A stretch of 64,000 nt of DNA from Paramoeba atlantica (GCA_977017575.1 CDRNVI010000164.1:124001-188000); one strand, 5' to 3'. Positions 1 through 15,811 are shown, counted from the stretch's first letter. Translations and numbers: made by a program. The notes: a model not told the origin generated them from the sequence alone.

Positions 1-461
1 GTAGAATTATTGTTGTTGACACTGGGAATAATCGAATCCAAGTGTTTAGTTATGATGGATGTTTTATTCGATGTTTTGGGATTCGTGGTTCTTCTAAAGG
101 TCAATTTGATTCTCCTTGTTGTGTAGTAGTTGATGGAGATGGTAATCTTGTTATTTCAGATACTTTGAATCATCGAATTCAAGTGATGGGAATTGAAGGA
201 AATTTTATTCGAATTTTTGGAGAAAGAGGATCAAAAGATTCTCAATTGGAGAATCCAACAGGTGTTGATGTTGATGGGAATGGTCGAATTATTGTTGGTG
301 AAGGAGGAAATGAGAGAGTGAGTGTATTTGAGAAAGATGGAACTTTTCTTTTTTCTTTTGGATTTGGGAAGATGAAGGATCCTTTTGGGATTTTTGTTCA
401 TTCATCTGGTTCAGTTTTAGTTTCAGAACTAAATCAAAAATCACTTCAATTGTGGAAGTGA
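1..461 (+). CDS. TRIM-NHL protein, copy 1 (3' part, runs off the left edge)
   Basis: This is the C-terminal part of an array TRIM-NHL gene. The open frame enters from the window edge (first full codon at position 3) and ends at TGA 459-461. It encodes about three NHL propeller blades, each with the pattern G-R/N-I/L-I/V-V-x-D-x-x-N-x-R-I-Q-V-F/M, and closes with the family's conserved C-terminus SLQLWK. RING, B-boxes and coiled coil must lie upstream of the window. In NHL proteins of the TRIM2/3/32/71 group this propeller binds RNA or protein partners. Blade loops differ from the other copies: TGN after VVD, SKGQFDSPC in the next strand, and EGGNER near the end. Confidence is high for the family; whether this copy is complete cannot be seen. 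Confidence 0.9.
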   Translation, partial: RIIVVDTGNNRIQVFSYDGCFIRCFGIRGSSKGQFDSPCCVVVDGDGNLVISDTLNHRIQVMGIEGNFIRIFGERGSKDSQLENPTGVDVDGNGRIIVGEGGNERVSVFEKDGTFLFSFGFGKMKDPFGIFVHSSGSVLVSELNQKSLQLWK

Positions 462-830
462 TTTTGAGAAAATTTGTCGCCCAACCAAACCAATTTTTTT
501 GGTTGGATTTGGTGTTTGCACGAAATATTTTTTTCACTTCAAAGAAATCTTCTCTCACATTTCTTCTCTCTGATGAGCACTGTGTCAAAAAGAATTGGTG
601 ATTCGAAAAGAAAAAGATCAAAGAAAAGGTAATCTCTGTTTTTTGAAAAAATGAGCTTTTTGTTGAACCTAAAATATCTAAAATGAAGGTCAACAACTGA
701 GGGAATTTGAACAAGGAACAAAAAGGTGATCTCCAAAAGAGAGGTTGGTTTTTAGATTGGGATCCTTCTTCACCATGAAATTAAAAACAAAAAAAAAAGG
801 TTGAGTTGAGAAGAAGAAGAAAAAAAAAGT
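462..830. repeat. TRIM 3'-flank spacer block
   Basis: This non-coding stretch has the same layout as 8267-8600, the flank of TRIM copy 2, with small insertions and deletions. It includes a shared segment running from the TRIM stop codon to the tRNA poly-A/T tract. I see no convincing gene. The A-run just before 831 is, on the minus strand, the T-run terminator of the tRNA. Confidence 0.6.
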
Positions 831-901
831 TGCGCCGGCCGGGAATCGAACCCGGGCCTCCCGCGTGGCAGGCGAGAATTCTACCACTGAACCACCGGCG
901 C
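831..901 (-). tRNA. tRNA-Gly (GCC)
   Basis: A 71-base tRNA without intron. The acceptor stem pairs GCGCCGG with CCGGCGC and is followed by discriminator A. The anticodon loop CTGCCAC gives anticodon GCC. The A box (TGGTTCAGTGG) and B box (GGTTCGATTCC) are intact. A T-run follows the 3' end as a Pol III terminator. It is the first of ten near-identical tRNA-Gly genes in the window, here antisense to the neighbouring TRIM genes. Confidence 0.97.
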
Positions 902-1479
902 ATTTCTTGTGAATCTTTTGCAAAGTTAGGTTGATCCGCCAAATCCAATTCAACAACAACACTTCATTTTCTTTTTGGTTTCTTTTCTTCTTTCGATTGA
1001 TTGGACAATGAGAAAAGGGAACATGAAGGAAAGGTGAAAGAGTTTGTTCTCTTTCCAAAATTTCACAACTTATCTCTTCTTCCAGATCCAAATCGAGGTG
1101 TGATCGTTTATTTTGTGGAAAGTTGTGGGAATAACCCATTCAGGACTGTTTTGGAGTGGATTTTTCTTGACAGAAGGGTTGAGAGATGTGATGCACCAAA
1201 AGGTTTTTTTTCTTGTCTCTCTGAATGATTTGAGTTTTTAGGGAAAAATATTTTACTCTTTTTCTCTTTTGAAAGTCAAAACAAGGTCATTCTCATTCCT
1301 GAAGAGGATTTCCAAGACTGTGTTGAAGGAGTTTCTTCAAAGGGGCCGGTGTTTGCGATTTTCTTCTCCAAAATGGAGATCAACAACTGAGGGAACTCGA
1401 ACAAAGAACAAAAAGGTGATCTCCAAAGAGAAATTAAAACAAAAAAAAAGGTTGAGTTGAGAAGAAGGGGGAAAAAAGT
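902..1479. repeat. Spacer between two tRNA-Gly genes
   Basis: This repeated spacer opens with the conserved tRNA 5' flank (on the minus strand, ...CTTTGCAAAAGATTCACAAGAA). It then carries modules found elsewhere in the array, such as the 'ACAGTCTTGGAAATCCTC' type segment also present near 40740 and 46580. No gene is supported. Confidence 0.6.
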
Positions 1480-1550
1480 TGCGCCGGCCGGGAATCGAAC
1501 CCGGGCCCTTCGCGTGGGAGGCGAAGATTCTACCACTGAACCACCGGCGC
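1480..1550 (-). tRNA. tRNA-Gly (CCC)
   Basis: A 71-base tRNA identical in body to the GCC copies but with anticodon loop CTCCCAC, giving anticodon CCC. The anticodon stem is TTCGC/GCGAA rather than CTCGC/GCGGG, so stem and loop differ together. Acceptor stem, A box, B box and trailing T-run are intact. The only other CCC gene in the window is at 45984-46054 in the opposite arm; each CCC gene sits next to a GCC gene. Confidence 0.95.
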
Positions 1551-2817
1551 ATTTCTTGTGAATCTTTTGCAAAAGTTAGGTTGATCCGCCAACTCCAATT
1601 CATCATTTTCTTTTTGGTTTCTTATCTTCTTTCGATTTATTGGACAATGAAAAAAGGAAACACGAAAAGGGAAAGTTTGTTCCTTTCTCTTTCCAAATTT
1701 TACAACTTATTTCTTCTTCCAGATCCAAATCAAGGTGATTGGCCATCCATTGTCTGAAAAAATGATAGTTTATTCCGTGGAAAAGTTGTGGGAATATTCT
1801 ACACCACCATTCAGATCAAAAATCATTTCACTTGGGGATATGACCACGATTCTGGGAATTCCTTTTTTTATTTTATTGGTTCTTCATTCTTTTTTCTTTT
1901 TTCTTTTTTCTGTTAATTTCTTTTTTTGAATTTAATTTTTTAATATTTTTTCTTTTCTCTTCAGGACTGGAGAGAATTTCTTTTTTTTCGAATTTGGTTC
2001 TCCAAATGGATCTCAACAAACTTGTGAACTTTTCTTGGAAAAAGGAACAAATGTTGAACGTTTAACAAAGAGAGGTTGATATTTTATTGTTCATTTTGAT
2101 AAAAAAAAACCCAAGATCTAATTTTTTCAAGAGGTGGGAAGCAAACTCCTTTTCTTTTTTAAGAAACAGAAAAACAGACACCTCTTCCATCCTCAACCCC
2201 CCCCTCTCCAAAGACTTTAAGGTTAAGATCCCCTCCGCTTCATGGATGAATATCTTGATCACTTTTGAGAAACACTTTCTCCCTCTTCCTCTCTCCCCCA
2301 CTTTCCTTGAGTCCACAATGCAATACATCATCGAGGTACAACACAATTTGCTGTCAAAAACTGTGGCTCCCAAGGTTGAATGAATTATTTTTCGGATGCG
2401 ATTGAATGATCTTTTTGTCTCTTTAATCATTGTTGGCATTCTCTTCATTTTTTTGTTGCTTGTACTCCATTTTCTCCTTGGTTTGAATCATTGAGTCAAT
2501 AAGGAATTTCGAGGTTGACAGTTTTTTTTTGAAAAATCATTTTTTAATTTTCTTGATTCTTTTCTATTTTTTATTTTTTTTCTTTGTTTTCTTTTGTTAT
2601 TTTTTGTTATTTTTTTTGATAATTTAATTTTGGTATTTTTTAGATTTCAAAGAGAATTTAATTTTCGAACTTGGACTTGAAGAGAATCTCTTTTTTTTCG
2701 AATTTGGTTCTCAAAAACGGATTTCAACAAACTTGTGAAACTTTGTTTCTTCATTTTTTGTTGCGATTTCTTTTTTTGTTCAATTCTCAAAAGAACTGTC
2801 TTTGTATTTTGAGAAGA
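1551..2817. repeat. Mosaic spacer upstream of gene X copy A
   Basis: This is a mosaic of modules that recur, inverted, in the right arm (compare 19830-20900, 30120-31200, 45000-45900). One part (2062-2448, minus strand) reads as a short frame containing RIRKIIHSTLG and SMMYCIV, with counterparts at 20035-20229 and 30337-30531. It could be an exon relic, but the reading differs between copies and I do not call a gene. The rest is T-rich and shows no coding signal. Confidence 0.5.
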
Positions 2818-3382
2818 ATGGGGTCCATGATGAGCCATGCTTATGGAAGGGTTATGAAAGAAACATATCGAGATAAGAAGGTTTTTGTTTTTCCTTTTTT
2901 TTTTCTTTTTTCTTTCTTTTTTTCAACATCTTTACACAATTTAATTCTTCTTCCTTTTCAGATCCAAATCGCAGTGATTGGCTATTGATATTCTCAAAAA
3001 TATGATATTTTATTCTCTGGAGAGTTGTGAAATACAAATCGACCATCCCTTACTTACACCAACAGAGAAAGGCAATGGAAGAGAAAGGGGACATTTTTGG
3101 TTTGATTTTTTTTGTTTTTTTTAATAATTTTTGGGAGAGACCAAAATTTTCATTATTGAATTTTTGTTTGAAAAAAAGATGATATTATTATTTTGAGATC
3201 TTATTTTTTATATTCAATAAAAATGAGTCTAAATATTTTGGAGAGGAGATGAAGAATACACCTCTGATACAATGACTGCAAAAATTTTTCATGTTGGTGG
3301 TCGAGAAGGTTTGGGAGTGTATTCTTCTTGGCAGAAGGCAATTGAACAATTTGATGCAGTCATTTTTCATTTGGATGACAAT

Positions 3383-3422
3383 GTGGCCTATTCCCTGGTT
3401 TTTTTGAAGGGATTATTCCCTA
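3383..3422 (+). repeat. Left terminal inverted repeat of the Harbinger-like element
   Basis: About 40 bp beginning GTGGCCTATTCCCTGG. It is the reverse complement of 4564-4603 without a mismatch that I can see; similarity then decays into a T-rich region. Confidence 0.9.
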
Positions 3423-3494
3423 GAAAAACATCAAAAATCCCCCTTTTTCGAAACCACTTTTTTGGCTGTGAGAAAAAAGAGAAAAAAATGAAAT

Positions 3495-4517
3495 TTATTT
3501 TTTTTTATTTCTTTTGAGGTAGTTGTGGACCCCAACTGCCAAGTATACAACGTACATCTGTTGTTCTTCATCCTCCCAAAATATCTCCCCCAGTGCCTTC
3601 CATCTGTTCTGTACCGAACCAAAAGGAGTCTCTGCTCGAGCTCGGAGGTGACTCACATTTTTGTTCCACTTCTCTTGTTCTTCAGTCAGAACTGCTGCTC
3701 CTTGAGATAAATCAGGAGGAAGATGGGGATCAACTTTTCTTTTCCCTCCTCGAGGTTTGGCAACTGGGGTATAAAACTTGACATCACGTTCGCCATTTAC
3801 TGCTTTAAGAGTTTTGTTGGCTGTTTCATAATGAGTATCAGCAATGATATGAGCCCCCTTAAAATTATCAATCAGGTCCCATTTAACAAGTTTCACCCAC
3901 TCCCCATCATACACTTTCGGACTGTATCCACCCCAAATCCTTTGGACGATCTCATTTCCATCAGAGAGAAATTGAAACCTCTGGGCAGGGCCATTTGCCT
4001 TGTAACTCCAGGCTCGACTCTTTTTGGAAGTGGACTGTTTTTTGGATAATCGGAAGTCCGCTGAATCAAGAGAAAGATTTACTTTCTTCAATCCCCTTCT
4101 TTTGGGAAAATTCTTTGCTCGTTCATCCCAACTTTGTCGCCCCTCATTTTTGATCTGAGGAACTGCCCAACGAAGAAGAAGACGGCGGATCAACTTTGTG
4201 TTGTGGGCCAAACACTTTGCATGGAAAGCAAAAGTAAATTTAACATTCTTTTCAATCCACGAATAACCAACCCCTTCAAGGTCCTTGAAAAGGCAGAGAG
4301 TGATCATCTTCTCGGTGAACCCTCTTGGCTGTTCAAGATTCCACAGTTTCGTTATATCCTCTTGCCTTTTCAGAAACTCAATCAACTCAGCAAGTAGGTT
4401 CTTTGAAAGCTTTGTTTCAACGATCCATTTTATATTCGAGAAAGAGAGAGGTTTGGAGGCAACCTTCCCCAGCAGCGAAACAATTTTCTCTCTTTGTTTC
4501 TTTTTCACCAAAACCAT
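3495..4517 (-). CDS. DDE transposase, PIF/Harbinger-like
   Basis: About 340 residues if translation starts at the first ATG inside the element (4517). The frame stays open through the terminal repeat into host DNA, so codons beyond 4603 cannot belong to it. The probable catalytic acids are D in LSLDSADFRL, D in AHIIADTHYE, and E in RARAETPFGSVQNRWKAL; the last motif is typical of the Harbinger/IS5-like DDE fold. An N-terminal helical part (about residues 1-120) probably binds the terminal repeats. No second Harbinger gene (Myb-like) is present, so the element would be a single-gene type or depend on a partner elsewhere. The frame is uninterrupted. Confidence 0.82.
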   Translation of the reverse strand: MVLVKKKQREKIVSLLGKVASKPLSFSNIKWIVETKLSKNLLAELIEFLKRQEDITKLWNLEQPRGFTEKMITLCLFKDLEGVGYSWIEKNVKFTFAFHAKCLAHNTKLIRRLLLRWAVPQIKNEGRQSWDERAKNFPKRRGLKKVNLSLDSADFRLSKKQSTSKKSRAWSYKANGPAQRFQFLSDGNEIVQRIWGGYSPKVYDGEWVKLVKWDLIDNFKGAHIIADTHYETANKTLKAVNGERDVKFYTPVAKPRGGKRKVDPHLPPDLSQGAAVLTEEQEKWNKNVSHLRARAETPFGSVQNRWKALGEIFWEDEEQQMYVVYLAVGVHNYLKRNKKK

Positions 4518-4563
4518 CACAGCCAAAAAGCAGCCAAAAAAAGAGGGCTTTTTTGATTTTTTG

Positions 4564-4603
4564 TAGGGAATAATCCCTTCAAAAAAACCAGGGAATAGGC
4601 CAC
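4564..4603 (-). repeat. Right terminal inverted repeat of the Harbinger-like element
   Basis: Reverse complement of 3383-3422. It ends at GGCCAC, followed by the AAT target repeat. Confidence 0.9.
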
Positions 4604-5295
4604 AATGGTTTCCTTTTTTTCCCCTTTTTCTTTTTCTTTTCTTTATGAATTTGAACCCTTTTGGAAAAAATCTTTTCCTCTCCAAAAGAATCTTTTCTCT
4701 TTTTATTATCATGATTCTCTTTTAAAAGTAAAAATCACCAAGGTTTTTTTTGTCTTGAAGATATTCTTGTTGGTCTTGATCTCTCAAACAAACCTATTTT
4801 GGTTGATTGTGATTCATGTTATCTTGACAACCCATATCGTAAAATAACAATTTGAGGTTTTACCTTTTTCTTCTTTTTGATTTGGTCTTTTGTTTTTTGA
4901 TTTTCAAAAATGTTTCTATGTGGTTTGACTGACCTTTTCATGTTTTGAAGGATATCAGAAGTCAATTTCCTCCCCAATCTTACAGAAGATCTTCTTCGAA
5001 TTAGTGTTCACACTGGAACCCTTGCTGAACATTCTCAAGTTCTTCCAGAGGTTTTTTTTTATTTTTTGTTTTTTGATTCTTTGTTTCTTTGTTTTGGTGG
5101 TGTTGAAATGGGTTTTCATTTCAGGCATGGGAGTGGGTTACAACAACTATTGCGATGAGGAATGCTGAAAAGTGGGGAAAAGAAGATGCAAAAGAAGACC
5201 AAAAACTTGAAGAAAAGATGAAGAAGACTTTGTTTTCCAAAAATAAGTCTTCTTCTCAGAAAGTCTCAACAACTCCAGTGGCTCTCGCTGCATAG

Positions 5296-6042
5296 TGCTT
5301 TTCCATATTGACTCACCCTCTCTCTCTCTTTTCAATTCGAAAAAGTTCACATTCTTTTCTTTCATTCAAATAAAAATAAATTAATGGAATAAATTCTCTT
5401 TCGTTGAGAGGATGAAAAAAGAACCTACCTTTTTCTTCTCTCAGTCACCTTTTCAATCAAATAACATAAAAGAGAAAAGAAAGAAAAGTCGATCACTTTC
5501 TTCAAATGTCACCAAAAAATGAAAATGAAACTGAAATGAAAAAAAGCACCCCAAATTAAGCACTTTCACTTTCCCCTTTTTCTTTCTCCTTTTTTTTACG
5601 TTTTCGGTTTTTGTGTTTTGGGGTCTCTTCTCTCTTTCTCTCCTTCACAAATTGTGTTGTTGTTCAAATTGTTTGTCTTTTATTTTTTTTGATCTTTTGT
5701 GTCTCACTGACATTCTCTTTCTTTTTCTCTCCCCCATTATCAAATTCCAATCTCTCTCTCTCTCCAGCATCATCTGTTTCTTTCCTTTGGTCCTTGCCTT
5801 TGAAAACGAGGAACTTGGTGTGATTGGTTTCTCTCTCATCTCTTTCGAATTGTTTGTTTTTTTCTTTTTAATCTTTGGTCTCTTGTTGATCTTTCTTTTT
5901 CAGATTTGAAAGATTTTTTTTCTTTTTTGTCAATTTACTTGTATTCGATTTTTTGTGTTGTAGTGACCTTCTTCTCCTCTTCTTTTTGTTGTTTTGAATT
6001 GTTTTTTGTTGTCGCTCAAATTGGGAATTGTGTTGCGAAAAA
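5296..6042. repeat. Gene X 3' flank and 5' region of TRIM copy 2
   Basis: This 750-bp block lies between gene X and a TRIM start and recurs, inverted, at 17941-18624 and 28232-28945. Pyrimidine-rich, intron-like stretches suggest a 5' UTR, and it must hold the promoter of TRIM copy 2. A hydrophobic frame across it (LFELFVFFLF..., joining MGKRKR at 6043) is caused by the T-rich composition and is not used as coding. Confidence 0.5.
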
Positions 6043-8266
6043 ATGGGAAAGAGGAAACGAGTGAAAACTGAACAAGGAGAAGAGAAAAAGAGAAAGAAGG
6101 AAGAGAAGTTAGTTGAAAAGGGAAAAGAAGAAGAAGAAACAGAAAGGAAAGAGTGTGAAGAAAGGAGAGGATTTGAATGTTTGATTTGTTTTGAAATGAT
6201 GAGATGGGAAAAAGAACCACGATCATTACCTTGTGGCCACTCTTTTTGCTCTGATTGTCTCAACAAACTCTTCTTCTCCTCTCAACAAACTTCAACTTCA
6301 ACTTCTGAGAGTGGTGATGGTGATGGTAGTGATGATGGTGATGGTGGTGATGATGGTGATGGTGATGATGATGGTGATGGTGGTGATGGTGGTGATGGTG
6401 ATGGCGATGGTGGTCCCAATCTTTTTCTTTCTCTTCTTCAAGTTGATGGTCCCTCTTCTTCTTCTTCTTCTTCTTCTTCAAGTTCAAGTTGTTGTTTGAA
6501 TGATGGTGGAAAGAAGAAGAGATGTTGTCCAGTTTGTCAAAAAGAGATTAAAGGAGAAGGAGGAGGAAGATGTGAGACAATTGAATCATTTGATTCCAAT
6601 TATTTAATTCCTGAAACAATTGATGTGATTGAATCTTCAAAGATTCCTTCTTTCTGTCTTCCTCCGGCTCCATGTTTTTTCTTCTTCATTTTCTTTTGTG
6701 TTTTCAAATGAAACAATTCACCCCACACTCACCCCACCCACCACAAACACAAACACAAAGAAAATACCCCCCCCATTAACAAAGGAAACAGATGAAACGA
6801 AAGAATGTGTGAATTTCGGAAAGTGTGGAGAACGAACTTCAATGTATTGTTCTAAATGTGAAGTTTTCATTTGTGATTCTTGTGAACAATCTCATTCCTC
6901 CAATCCTTTCTCTCGAAACCACAAACGTGAAAACCAACAAAACCAACAAAACCAAGAAGGAAGAAGAAACCAACAACAACATGGGAATGATGGGGGATTA
7001 GAAAGTTTGAAGAAGAAACATTGTTTAACTCACCCATCTGAGAATTTGAGTGGGTTTTGTTTTGAGTGTTCTCTTTTTGTTTGTGTGGAATGTGTTCTTG
7101 GGGTTCACAATGAACATCAACAGAATGTTTATTCGTTAGAAAAGAGTGGTTTGAGAAAGAGAAATGAGATTTTGAAGATTGGAGTTGGATTGGAAAAGAG
7201 ATTGGAGTTTGTTGAAAAGGAAACAAGAAAAGTAAAACAAGAGATTCAAGAATTAGAAGAGAAATTAATGAACAAGAAAGTGATGAAGAAAGATTTAGAT
7301 TTAGAAAAAGTTGATTTGAGAATGAGGTGTGATACAATTCTTAGATTGTCTCAAACTCCAACAACTGATTCTCTTTTCGATGAAGATCTCTTTTCAACTT
7401 TTCTTCAAATTGCGAATGATCTTATTGATGAACTTGATGTTTCACTTTTGAATCGAAAAAAGAAAGGAGTGATTGGTGATCGAATGGGATTTATTTCTTC
7501 CTTTTGTTGTGATGAAAAACCTTGGGGAATTGTTGAGAACATTGATGGTAACTTTATTGTTGGTCATGATAGAAGGGAGTTAGGAATTAGAAACAAAGAA
7601 GGATCTTTGATTCAAACTCTCAAAGTTGATGGATCTTTTATTGATGTTGCAATTGGGTTGAATGATGAGATTGTTGGTCTCAACCCAGTAGAATTGAAAG
7701 TGATGGTGTTGAACAAAGAAGGTTGTTTGATAAGATCATTTGGATGTAAAGGTTCTCAACCTGGTCAATTCAACAAACCATGTGGGATTGATGTTGATGA
7801 AGAAGGTCGAATTATTGTTGTTGACTGGCGGAATCATCGAATTCAAGTGTTTAGTTATGATGGATGTTTTATTCGATGTTTTGGGATTCGTGGTTCTTCT
7901 GAAGGTCAATTTAACCATCCTTGTAGTGTGGTAGTTGATGGAGATGGTAATCTTGTTATTTCAGATACTTTGAATCATCGAATTCAAGTGATGGGAATTG
8001 AAGGAAATTTTATTCGAACTTTTGGAGAAAAAGGATCAAAAGATTCTCAATTGGAGAAACCAAGCGGTGTTGATGTTGATGGGAATGGTCGAATTATTGT
8101 TGTTGAAGGAGGAAATGGGAGAGTGAGTGTATTTGAGAAAGATGGAACTTTTCTTTTTTCTTTTGGATTTGGGAAGATGAAGAATCCTTTTGGGGTTGGT
8201 GTACATTCATCTGGTTCAATTTTAGTTTCAGAACCAGATCAAAAATCAGTTCAATTGTGGAAATGA
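6043..8266 (+). CDS. TRIM-NHL protein, copy 2 (complete)
   Basis: Two exons, 6043-6655 and 6792-8266, joined across a 136-bp GT-AG intron in phase 1, give 695 residues. Order: a basic/acidic N-terminus (MGKRKRVKTEQ); a C3HC4 RING (C46, C49, C64, H66, C69, C72, then CPVC at about 162-165); two B-boxes (about 213-315: SMYCSKCEVFICDSC, then KKHCLTHPSE and FVCVECVLGVH); a long coiled coil (LEFVEKETRKVKQEIQELEE); an invariant linker; and about six NHL repeats to the C-terminus SVQLWK. This is the layout of TRIM E3 ubiquitin ligases of the TRIM2/3/32/71 type. The last two RING ligand pairs are about 89 residues apart because of an Asp/Gly and Ser run encoded by GAT/GGT and TCT repeats. The start is the first ATG after in-frame non-ATG codons. 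Loop residues: WRN, TLN, EGGN. Confidence 0.92.
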
Positions 8267-8600
8267 TTTTGAGAAAAATTGTCACCCAAATCCTTTTCTT
8301 GTTGGATTTGGTGTTTGCACGAAATATTTTTTTTCACTTTCAAAGAAATCTTCTCTCATAATTCTTTCTCTGATGAGCACTGTGTCAAAAAAAACCTTCA
8401 CAAAAAAAGGAAAAAAGGTTTTCCTTTTTGTTGAACCTAAAATATCCAAAATGGAGATCAACAACTGAGGGAATTTGAACAAGGAACAAAAAGGTGATCT
8501 CCAAAAGAGAGGTTGGTTTTTAGATTGGGACCCTTCTTCACCATGAAATTAAAACACAAAAAAAAAGGTTGAGTTGGGAAGAAGAAGGAAAAAAAAAAGT
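8267..8600. repeat. TRIM 3'-flank spacer block
   Basis: Repeated block similar to 462-830, ending in the A-run that is the minus-strand terminator of the next tRNA. No gene seen. Confidence 0.6.
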
Positions 8601-8671
8601 TGCGCCGGCCGGGAATCGAACCCGGGCCTCCCGCGTGGCAGGCGAGAATTCTACCACTGAACCACCGGCGC
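8601..8671 (-). tRNA. tRNA-Gly (GCC)
   Basis: Same 71-base sequence as the gene at 831-901: anticodon GCC, intact A and B boxes, and a T-run on its 3' side. It marks the inner edge of the left arm. The repeated spacer continues to about 8890, and unique sequence with the GST gene follows. Confidence 0.97.
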
Positions 8672-8964
8672 ATTTCTTGTCAATCTTTTGCAAAGTTAGG
8701 TTGATACAACAACTCCAATTCACCATTTTCTTTTTGGTTTCTTTTCTTCTTTCGCTTTATTGGACAATGAGAAAAGGGAGCCTGATGGAAGGGTGAAAGA
8801 GTTTGTCCTTTTCTCTTTCCAAAATTTCACAACTTATCTCTTCTTCCAGATCCAAATCAAGCTGATTGGCCATCAATTGTCTGAAAAAAATGAATGGTTA
8901 TTCTGTTAATCTGAAAAAGTTTATTTTTTCCAATTGGAAGAACAAAGAGGGGAGAGAGTCACTT

Positions 8965-9972
8965 TCAGAAGGATCTTCTACAAGCTTGGGACAATTCCTT
9001 GATGACCATTTTCAGAACAAAACAATTGACAATGGCCCAGCACCGAAAAAGGTCCGTGCAACTGAAAGAAAATTTTTTCAAAATACAAAAAGAAGAGAAA
9101 AGAACAAAAAATAAAACACAAACCCAAGTGTGTTTACACCTCTTTTTCTGATTATACTCTGCAATGGGCCCAATCGCGCCAATCTTCTGAATATATTCCT
9201 CCAAAAACGGGAACTCTTTGACAAACATCTCTTGATCCCAAACTTTATACCAAAAAGAGAGAAAACAAAAGGCCATTAAATCACCAACAGTCAACTTTTC
9301 TCCAGCAACAAATCCCGACTTCGCAGGATTGGCCTTGATATATCCTTCTAAGACTTTCAAATTTTTGTGGAATCCTCCCATTTGGGCTTTGTTGTTGAAT
9401 CCTTCCACTTGTTTGAGCCAATATTCTTTTGGTTTTCCAGTAATATTCGCGTTGACAGTGAAAATTCCTGTGAAATGGAAGAGCATGTCGTAACAATGGC
9501 AGATGACCTGAAATTCAGAAAATTTTTCAAATCAGGTCATCAAAGACTTTTGAGAAAAGATTTCTTTTTCTTTTTGAAAAAAAAAAACTTGTTCAAGATG
9601 AAGCTCCTCTTCCAATTTTTCGGGCCAAAATCCATGTTTCTTTCCCAAATACCTCAAAATCACAGTCATTTGAGTCAACTTGACATCTTTATCAACATAA
9701 AGTGGGAGATGGCAATTGGGGGTCAAGACCTTTGGAGGAACACAAACAGGTTTTTGTCCAGGTTGTTGCAAAGCAAGCCAATCCGCCAAGGAAACTCTCA
9801 CATCATCATACTCAACTCCACTCAAATGAAGAACGACTCGAAGTGGCCACCCCAATCCTATCAAATCAAAGTAGACAAGTGTTGGTTTGGAAATTGTTTC
9901 ACATGAGAGAGAGTTCAATTTTTCCGTCAGAGTGGAACATTTTGCTCTCAATTCGTCGTCTGATGATGCCAT
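8965..9972 (-). CDS. Glutathione S-transferase (sigma/mu-like)
   Basis: Three exons on the minus strand: 9972-9589, 9507-9140 and 9061-8965, about 282 residues. A short N-terminal extension (from MASSDDELRAKC) precedes the thioredoxin-like domain: TLVYFDLIGLGWPLRVVLHL supplies the expected catalytic Tyr, and KLTQMTVILRYLGKKHGF is the glutathione gamma-glutamyl-binding motif. The second exon carries the all-helical domain with VAGEKLTVGDLMAF, the usual N-capping Thr-x-x-Asp box. GSTs conjugate glutathione to electrophiles in the cytosol, and sigma-class members may isomerise prostaglandins. The last exon is the least certain, because the frame stays open through that intron. It is divergent from DHX38 with 308 bp between the start codons. 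Confidence 0.85.
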
Positions 9973-10280
9973 ATTCGCAAAAGAGAAATTGTTGATGTGG
10001 CTTCCTTTGCCAAAGGAAAAAGGGAAAACGCAAAGGAATCTGCGGAAAAAAGGGCCAAAAAAAAAGGCCAGAAAAAGCTGAAAAAGACACCTTCTCGCAC
10101 GGCCATTTTTTTTGGCCCACCTGTTTTTTTTTTCGGTTTTTTCTGCGCAACAAATTCGAGAAAAAGATCTTGTGCGAAAGAAAAGGAAAAAGGAAAAGAA
10201 GAAAGGAAAAGAAGAAAGGAAAAGAAGAAAGGAAGAAAGGAAGAAAGGAGAAAAAGGAAAAAGTAGAAAGGAGAAAAAGA
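9973..10280. promoter_or_regulatory. Bidirectional promoter region between GST and DHX38, with GGCC-(A/T)9-GGCC motifs
   Basis: This 308-bp gap separates two divergent start codons. It contains GGCCATTTTTTTTGGCC at 10101-10117 and GGCC-A9-GGCC at 10053-10069. The first 17-mer recurs exactly at 62866-62882, just upstream of TRIM copy 9. The right part is a purine-rich GGAAAAGAAGAAA repeat. The motif may be a core-promoter element or transcription-factor site; that is inference from position and recurrence. Confidence 0.4.
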
Positions 10281-15642
<5,362 letters not shown>

Positions 15643-15811
15643 TTCTTACAACAAAAACCAAAGTTTAGAGTCGTCCCAATTTGATGACTTTGACATATTC
15701 ATTTCTTTTCTTGTTTTATTAGGGAGTTAAAAAAACACTAAAAAATTGGTTACTTCTTTTTTGTTTCATTCGAATTTTCTCAGACAGTTTGAATCTCAAG
15801 GAGAATCGCAA

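Larger units (their letters stand above)
3383..4603 (-). mobile_element. PIF/Harbinger-like DNA transposon inside gene X copy A
   Basis: A 1221-bp element with inverted terminal repeats of about 40 bp that match perfectly, beginning GTGGCCTATTCCCTGG at each end. It carries a single transposase gene on the minus strand. The flanks show a 3-bp direct repeat AAT (3380-3382 and 4604-4606). Gene X copy C has the unoccupied site with one AAT, and copy B has a one-base variant of it. Within the termini is a further small palindrome, AGGGATTATTCCCT. Matching ends and an open transposase frame suggest a recent insertion that may still be active. AAT is not the usual TWA target of Harbinger elements, so the superfamily call rests on the transposase. 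Confidence 0.85.
2818..5295 (+). pseudogene. Gene X copy A, unrecognised multi-exon gene, split by a DNA transposon
   Basis: Coding-quality segments lie in order: a 21-codon exon from ATG 2818 (MGSMMSHAYGRVMKE...), a segment around 3240-3380 containing MTAKIFHVGGREG and SSWQKAIEQFDAV, a segment around 4757-4850 containing DLSNKPILVDCDSCYLDN, a segment around 4950-5050 containing VNFLPNLTEDLLRISVH, and a last exon 5125-5295 containing AWEWVTTTIAMRNAEKWG and a Lys/Ser-rich tail. Several joints look like GT-AG introns. The second exon reads into an in-frame stop, and a 1.2 kb element (3383-4603) interrupts the third segment, so this copy is probably dead. I do not recognise the family. The GGREGLGVYSSW stretch faintly recalls the N-terminal hybrid-binding domain of RNase H1, which is too weak to use. 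Inverted copies lie at 18625-19663 and 28946-29962. Confidence 0.5.

Noticed and set aside
6260-6487. Poly-His frame antisense to the RING insert, and poly-Leu/Val frames on the same microsatellites
   Set aside because: These frames are produced by the GAT/GGT and TCT trinucleotide repeats in other frames, not by genes.
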